Both the position numbers and the translations under genes were made by a program. From Hymenobacter baengnokdamensis (GTDB lineage Bacteria; Bacteroidota; Bacteroidia; Cytophagales; Hymenobacteraceae): DNA of 64,000 nt. Numbering within the stretch: position 1 is the stretch's first letter; the number at the start of each line of letters is the position of its first letter. Of this stretch, positions 60,166-64,000 are shown piece by piece. The stretch is taken from positions 3,472,001 to 3,536,000 of the forward strand of contig NZ_CP044285.1 in the NCBI RefSeq assembly GCF_008728635.1. Reading direction: 5' to 3'. Below the pieces are notes generated by a model. The model was not told where the DNA came from. It worked only from the letters and a program-made list of their open reading frames with translations, and made no database searches.

Positions 60166-61476
60166 ATGACTACTGCCGAATTCAAGCTATTACTCGTTGG
60201 GCTGCTCCTGCTACCCGGCGCTGCCTGGGCGCAGGCTACCGCTCCGGTCCCTACCGCGCTTACGCCGCCCGTAGCACCCGCTACTCCTGCCGCCCGCCCC
60301 GCCCCCGACGACGCTACCGCCCAGGCGCAGGCCACGGTGCTGCTGCTCACGCACCGCGTCGATAGCCTGCGCCAGGCCTACCGCCAGCAGCAGCGGCTCT
60401 ACAGCGACCTGGGTGGCAAGTTTACGAGCTTCCTGGCCGGCCAGAAGCTGAGCCAGACCACCCGCTTCACGCTGGCCAAGAGCAACGTGCAGGCCACTGC
60501 CAACCTGCTGCTGGTGTGCCACAGCCGCCTTACCCAGCTGCGGGCGCTTACCCAGGCCCTGCGCAATGCCAACGAGCAGGCGGCGCTCAGCTCGCCCACC
60601 GACAGCAACCCGCTCGGTATCTCGCTGGTGGAATATACCAAAACCCTTGTGGCCAACAAGGCCGTGGACAAGAGCAAAGGCCGCCGCCTCGTCGACCTGG
60701 CTGCTCACCTCAGCCAAAGCTCGTATGTAACGGCTATGCCCACGGTGGGCCCCATGCTGAACGCCGTGGGCGAGCTGCTGACCAGCGTGCGCGCCAGTAG
60801 CCTGAGCAGCGACGGCTTCACGGCCGAGCAGGTGAAAATCATCGAAAACGGCCTGCGGCCGACGCTCAACTTTTTTTCGGCGCTCGACGCGGCGCGGGCC
60901 GATAACCAGGCCTCGCTGCTTACCCTCGACAACGAGCTGAGCGTGTTGCAGCACCAGCTCAGCCAGCTGTACCGGCCCTACGCGCAGCTGGTAGCATACC
61001 AGGAAGATATTTCGGCCTACTACACGGCCCCGCCGCCCGGCCAGCCCGCCACCAACACCCTCGACGTGAGCAACATCAGCCACATGAGCAACTACGTGGC
61101 TGCCAACCTGGGGGCCCGCTTCGCCTCGCTCGACCAGGCCTTTGCCCGGGCCCAGAACCAGAGCGATATTCTGAACCCCGACGGCTACCTCACGCCGGCC
61201 AACAACTCGGCCGAGGCCGCCGTGCAGCTTGCCGCCCAGCTGCAAAGCCTCACCGACCGCCTGCCCGTCATTACCAGCCAGTACAGCGCCGCCATCCGGG
61301 CGGCCATCGCGCAGGGCCAGCAGGATGGGCTTATCAAGGCCGACCGCGCCACCCGGGTTATCGCCGACGAGACCCGCCGCGCCAAGGAAGCCGCCGAAAC
61401 CTACCAGCAGGCACGGGCCTCGGAGCGGTTTGGCGAGGCGCTGGCCAACGTGAAGCCGCTGTTTAAGCTGTATTAG
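60166..61476 (+). CDS. Exported helical protein of unknown function
   Basis: A 436-residue protein with a signal peptide (MTTAEFKLLLVGLLLLPGAA, cleavage near WAQ). The mature part has a proline/alanine-rich start and then long helices, with SLRQAYRQQQRLYSDLGGKF, a serine- and leucine-rich middle, and a C-terminal helix RRAKEAAETYQQARASERFG. No domain is recognised. The start at ATG 60166 is chosen because it opens the signal peptide; an in-frame extension to 60133 adds non-signal residues. A palindromic repeat begins directly after the stop codon. Confidence 0.68.
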   Translation: MTTAEFKLLLVGLLLLPGAAWAQATAPVPTALTPPVAPATPAARPAPDDATAQAQATVLLLTHRVDSLRQAYRQQQRLYSDLGGKFTSFLAGQKLSQTTRFTLAKSNVQATANLLLVCHSRLTQLRALTQALRNANEQAALSSPTDSNPLGISLVEYTKTLVANKAVDKSKGRRLVDLAAHLSQSSYVTAMPTVGPMLNAVGELLTSVRASSLSSDGFTAEQVKIIENGLRPTLNFFSALDAARADNQASLLTLDNELSVLQHQLSQLYRPYAQLVAYQEDISAYYTAPPPGQPATNTLDVSNISHMSNYVAANLGARFASLDQAFARAQNQSDILNPDGYLTPANNSAEAAVQLAAQLQSLTDRLPVITSQYSAAIRAAIAQGQQDGLIKADRATRVIADETRRAKEAAETYQQARASERFGEALANVKPLFKLY

Positions 61477-61480
61477 GACA

Positions 61481-61559
61481 GTAGCGTGGACTCTGCGAGT
61501 CCGCGCGTGGTATCTATTGACTAACGTTCTCACGTGCGGACTCACAGAGTCCACGCTAC
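61481..61559. repeat. Palindromic repeat element, copy 1
   Basis: Arms of 29 bp (61481-61509 and 61531-61559) beginning GTAGCGTGGACTCTG match as inverted repeats with two mismatches around a 21-nt centre. The same element occurs at 62641-62721 in the opposite orientation, with a similar centre (GTGGTATC...ATTGA...AACGTTCT). The arms start 5 bp after the stop of the 60166 gene. Confidence 0.85.
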
Positions 61560-61617
61560 GCCAAACAATCTGCCTGCGGGCATGCTTATACCCCCGCACT
61601 CCATTTTTCCTTTTCCC

Positions 61618-62637
61618 ATGAAATACAATCTGCTGGGCAATACCGGCCTGAAAGTTTCTGAGTTGTGCCTGGGCACTATGACGTTTGGCACGCGCGGCGG
61701 CCGCTTCGGCGCCATCAGCGGCGTCGACCAGGCCGGGGCCGACGCCCTGGTGAAACGCTCGCTCGACGCGGGCATCAATTTTATTGATACGGCCAACGTG
61801 TACACCGAAGGCCAGTCGGAAGAAATTACCGGCCAGGCGCTGCACAACCTCGGCATCCGGCGCGACGACGTGGTGCTCGCTACCAAAGTGCGCGGCAAGA
61901 TGGGTGACGGCCCCAACGACGCCGGCCTGACGCGCAAGCACATCATGGCCCAGGCCGAAGCCAGCCTCAAGCGCCTGAAAACTGATTACATCGACCTCTA
62001 CCAAACCCACAGCTTCGACCCGCTTACGCCCTGGGAAGAAACCCTGCGCGCCCTCGACGACCTCGTGCGCCAGGGCAAGGTGCGCTATATCGGGGCCAGC
62101 AACGTGGCCGCCTGGCAGCTCCAGAAAGCCCTTGACACCTCGCACTACCAGCACCTCGAAAAATATGCGTCGCTGCAAGGCTACTATACCCTGGCCGGCC
62201 GCGAGTTGGAGCGCGAGCTGGTGCCGCTGCTGCTGGCCGAAAAAGTGGGTCTGATGGTGTGGAGCCCGCTGGCCGGCGGCTTCCTGTCGGGCAAATACAC
62301 CCGCGAAAACGAGAAAGGCGAAGGGCGCCGCAGCAACTTCGACTTCCCGCCCGTCAACAAAGACCGGGCCTTCGACATCCTCGACAAGCTCCGGCCGATG
62401 GCCGAGGCCAAGGGCAGCACCGTGGCCGCGCTGGCCCTGGCCTGGCTGCTGCACCAGCCGGTGGTAAGCACCGCCATCATCGGCGCCAAGAAAATGGAGC
62501 AGCTCGACGACAATCTCACGGCCGTCGACGTGCAGTTTACCCCCGAAGAGTTGAAGGAGCTGGACGAAGTAAGCAAGCTGCCCGCCGAGTACCCCGGCTG
62601 GATGCTGGAGTTCACTAAGGGCGACCGGCAAGCGTAA
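61618..62637 (+). CDS. Aldo/keto reductase
   Basis: A 339-residue NADPH-dependent aldo/keto reductase with the usual (beta/alpha)8 barrel. The catalytic tetrad is visible: Asp57 and Tyr62 in FIDTANVYTEG, Lys90 in VLATKVRG and His131 in DLYQTHSF. The cofactor-binding end AIIGAKKMEQLDDNL is also present. The substrate is unknown; the YajO/PLR-like group reduces various aldehydes and ketones. The ATG at 61618 is chosen because it begins MKYNLLGNTGLKVSE, the normal start; a longer frame to 61534 runs through the upstream repeat. Palindromic repeats flank the gene on both sides. Confidence 0.95.
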   Translation: MKYNLLGNTGLKVSELCLGTMTFGTRGGRFGAISGVDQAGADALVKRSLDAGINFIDTANVYTEGQSEEITGQALHNLGIRRDDVVLATKVRGKMGDGPNDAGLTRKHIMAQAEASLKRLKTDYIDLYQTHSFDPLTPWEETLRALDDLVRQGKVRYIGASNVAAWQLQKALDTSHYQHLEKYASLQGYYTLAGRELERELVPLLLAEKVGLMVWSPLAGGFLSGKYTRENEKGEGRRSNFDFPPVNKDRAFDILDKLRPMAEAKGSTVAALALAWLLHQPVVSTAIIGAKKMEQLDDNLTAVDVQFTPEELKELDEVSKLPAEYPGWMLEFTKGDRQA

Positions 62638-62640
62638 GCC

Positions 62641-62721
62641 GCGTAGCGTGGACGCTGCGAGTCCGCGCGTTAGAACGTTTTCAATGATACCACGCGCGGA
62701 CTCGCAGCGTCCACGCTACGC
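62641..62721. repeat. Palindromic repeat element, copy 2
   Basis: Perfect 30-bp arms (62641-62670 and 62692-62721) around a 21-nt centre. It is the inverse of the copy at 61481-61559, including the similarity of the central part. It begins 3 bp after the aldo/keto reductase stop. Confidence 0.9.
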
Positions 62722-62790
62722 AAAAGGGCTCGTGGCACCGCTGCGGGCCCTTTCTCGTTTTCTTGCGCTGGCGCCTGCTACTTTCGTGCT

Positions 62791-64000
62791 ATGCGTTTTT
62801 ACACTTTATTGGTGCTGCCGGCCCTGTTGGCGGGCACCCAGCCGGCGGCCGTCACTTCCACTCCTTCTACCAGCCGCCAGGTGCCGGCCGGCGCCTTCCC
62901 CGAAACCTTCGAAACCGGCAGCAAAGGCGCCTACGAAACTGCGGACGTGGCGCTGAGCACCGGCCCCTGGCTGTTTACCAACGCCCTGATTGGCAGCACC
63001 GAGCAAGACCATAAGACGGGCGCCCATGCGGCCCGCCTGCGCGCCGGTGGTAAGCTGACGATGCAGTTCGACGCTCCGGCCGGCATCCGTAAAATCACCA
63101 TCCTGTCGGCCGCCTACGGCCAGGATGGCCCCAGCACCTGGGAGCTGTGGGTGAGCCGCGACCACGGCCGCACCTGGCAGCGCAACGGCCTGCCCCAGAC
63201 GGCCGTCGGCCCCACGCTGCTGGCGGCTACCTTCGCCGGCCTGGCCAACGAGCCGCTGCGGCTGGAAATCCGCAAGACCGACGCGGGCAAGAGCCGGCTC
63301 AACCTGGATGACATCAGCCTCGAAACGACCAGCGGGCCGGTGACGGCCGCCCCGGCCAGTCGCCCGGCCCCGGCTTCGCCGGCCGACGACTATTTCAAAA
63401 ACCGAAACAACCCGGCCGCGCCGGCCAACCCCACAGCGGCCCGGCCCGTACGCCAGTCCCCAATCCCCGGCACGGCCACCGACAACGACAACCTGCTGCT
63501 CGGCAACCCCAGCGGCGCCACCTCGGACCCGGCAAATACCACCAATTACCTATATATCCACCCCCAATACGTAACGGGCTATAACGCCCAGCGGGGCACG
63601 CCCATCTGGACGAGCTGGCACGTGGGGCGTACCGATATTACCAAAAACTTCCCGCGCCAGAACGACTTCCGGGCCGACCCCGGCCTGCCCCGGCAATTCT
63701 ACGCCGTATCGCCGCAGAGCTACAGCGGCTCGGGCTTCGACAAGGGTCACAATTGCCCCAGCGGCGACCGCACGGCTACGCTCGACGATAACTCGGCCAC
63801 CTTCCTGATGAGCAACATGGTGCCCCAGGCCCCGCAAAACAACCAGCAAACCTGGGCGCACTTGGAAGAATACACCCGCGCCCAGGTCGAAAACGGCCAA
63901 GAAGCCTACGTGATAATGGGCAGCTACGGCCGCGGCGGCACCGGCAAAAACGGCCCCGCCCAAACGCTCGACCAGGGCCGGGTAACCGTGCCCGCCCACA
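62791..64000 (+). CDS. DNA/RNA non-specific endonuclease, N-terminal part (cut by the window edge)
   Basis: The frame opens at ATG 62791 (MRFYTLLVLPALLAGTQPAA, a probable signal peptide) and runs off the right edge after 403 codons. Residues about 35-180 form a beta-rich domain with FETGSKGAYETADVALSTGP and WELWVSRDHGRTWQ, as in extracellular Bacteroidota proteins with a fused adhesive or jelly-roll module. A low-complexity P/A/N linker follows, then the nuclease domain with FDKGHNCPSGDRT, the D-x-G-H motif of NucA/NucB-type nucleases (His320). Its likely role is degradation of extracellular DNA or RNA. The C-terminus, and whether it carries a T9SS signal, lies outside. Confidence 0.88.
   Translation, partial: MRFYTLLVLPALLAGTQPAAVTSTPSTSRQVPAGAFPETFETGSKGAYETADVALSTGPWLFTNALIGSTEQDHKTGAHAARLRAGGKLTMQFDAPAGIRKITILSAAYGQDGPSTWELWVSRDHGRTWQRNGLPQTAVGPTLLAATFAGLANEPLRLEIRKTDAGKSRLNLDDISLETTSGPVTAAPASRPAPASPADDYFKNRNNPAAPANPTAARPVRQSPIPGTATDNDNLLLGNPSGATSDPANTTNYLYIHPQYVTGYNAQRGTPIWTSWHVGRTDITKNFPRQNDFRADPGLPRQFYAVSPQSYSGSGFDKGHNCPSGDRTATLDDNSATFLMSNMVPQAPQNNQQTWAHLEEYTRAQVENGQEAYVIMGSYGRGGTGKNGPAQTLDQGRVTVPAH

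Overview
The window looks like a chromosomal segment of a Hymenobacter-like bacterium (Bacteroidota, Cytophagales). The DNA is GC-rich. Promoters carry the Bacteroidota -7 motif TAnnTTTG. A protein carrying the C-terminal sorting signal of the type IX secretion system (T9SS) runs in from the left edge, and a Bacteroidota-type exosortase with its companion membrane protein follows. No origin, rRNA operon or CRISPR array is visible. The taxonomic call rests on these features and on protein style, not on a search.

Region 1 (1-11,260) is mostly ordinary chromosome: T9SS cargo tail, exosortase pair, M48 protease, small exported proteins, RsmE, a broken PD-(D/E)XK-like gene beside a divergent RtcB RNA ligase, a TPR lipoprotein, DUF4159 protein, an acyltransferase and patatin (lipid turnover), an MBL hydrolase and AccA.

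Region 2 (11,226-17,660) is accessory and decayed. tRNA-Asp(GUC) is followed by a terminator, a tandem 12-mer, the C-terminal end of a phage tape-measure-like protein, a DDE transposase gene whose 5' end abuts a frameshifted IS3-family element, and two broken phage-type genes, one resembling a TET-associated glycosyltransferase. Hairpin repeats and small orphan ORFs follow. It reads as the relic of an integrated phage or element at tRNA-Asp, later colonised by insertion sequences.

Region 3 (17,860-28,700) holds an RhtA-like exporter, the Prc protease, an uncharacterised 369-aa protein, lysS, a DEAD-box helicase and a cold-shock protein. Near-perfect inverted repeats surround the lysS promoter and lie between the helicase and csp.

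Region 4 (28,700-46,560) contains housekeeping and exported functions: an AddA/RecB-like helicase-nuclease, a subtilase, YitT, MOSC, DUF2461, deoxynucleoside kinase, GNAT, a CDGSH protein, ACBP, PncC/CinA, an amidohydrolase, a cyclophilin lipoprotein and a phospholipase C/P1-nuclease-like enzyme.

Region 5 (46,560-64,000) has two tandem M13 metallopeptidases, xseA-xseB (exonuclease VII), an orphan H-NOX haem sensor, an ECF sigma/anti-sigma pair, a succinate-semialdehyde dehydrogenase, YdcF, a DUF885 lipoprotein, an aldo/keto reductase bracketed by two copies of one palindromic repeat, and a secreted DNA/RNA endonuclease cut by the right edge.

I found no complete, clearly novel multi-gene system. 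The strongest leads are the decayed tRNA-Asp locus, the inverted repeat that covers the lysS promoter and may supply its start codon, the palindromic repeat families, and the in-frame TGA in the gene next to rtcB.
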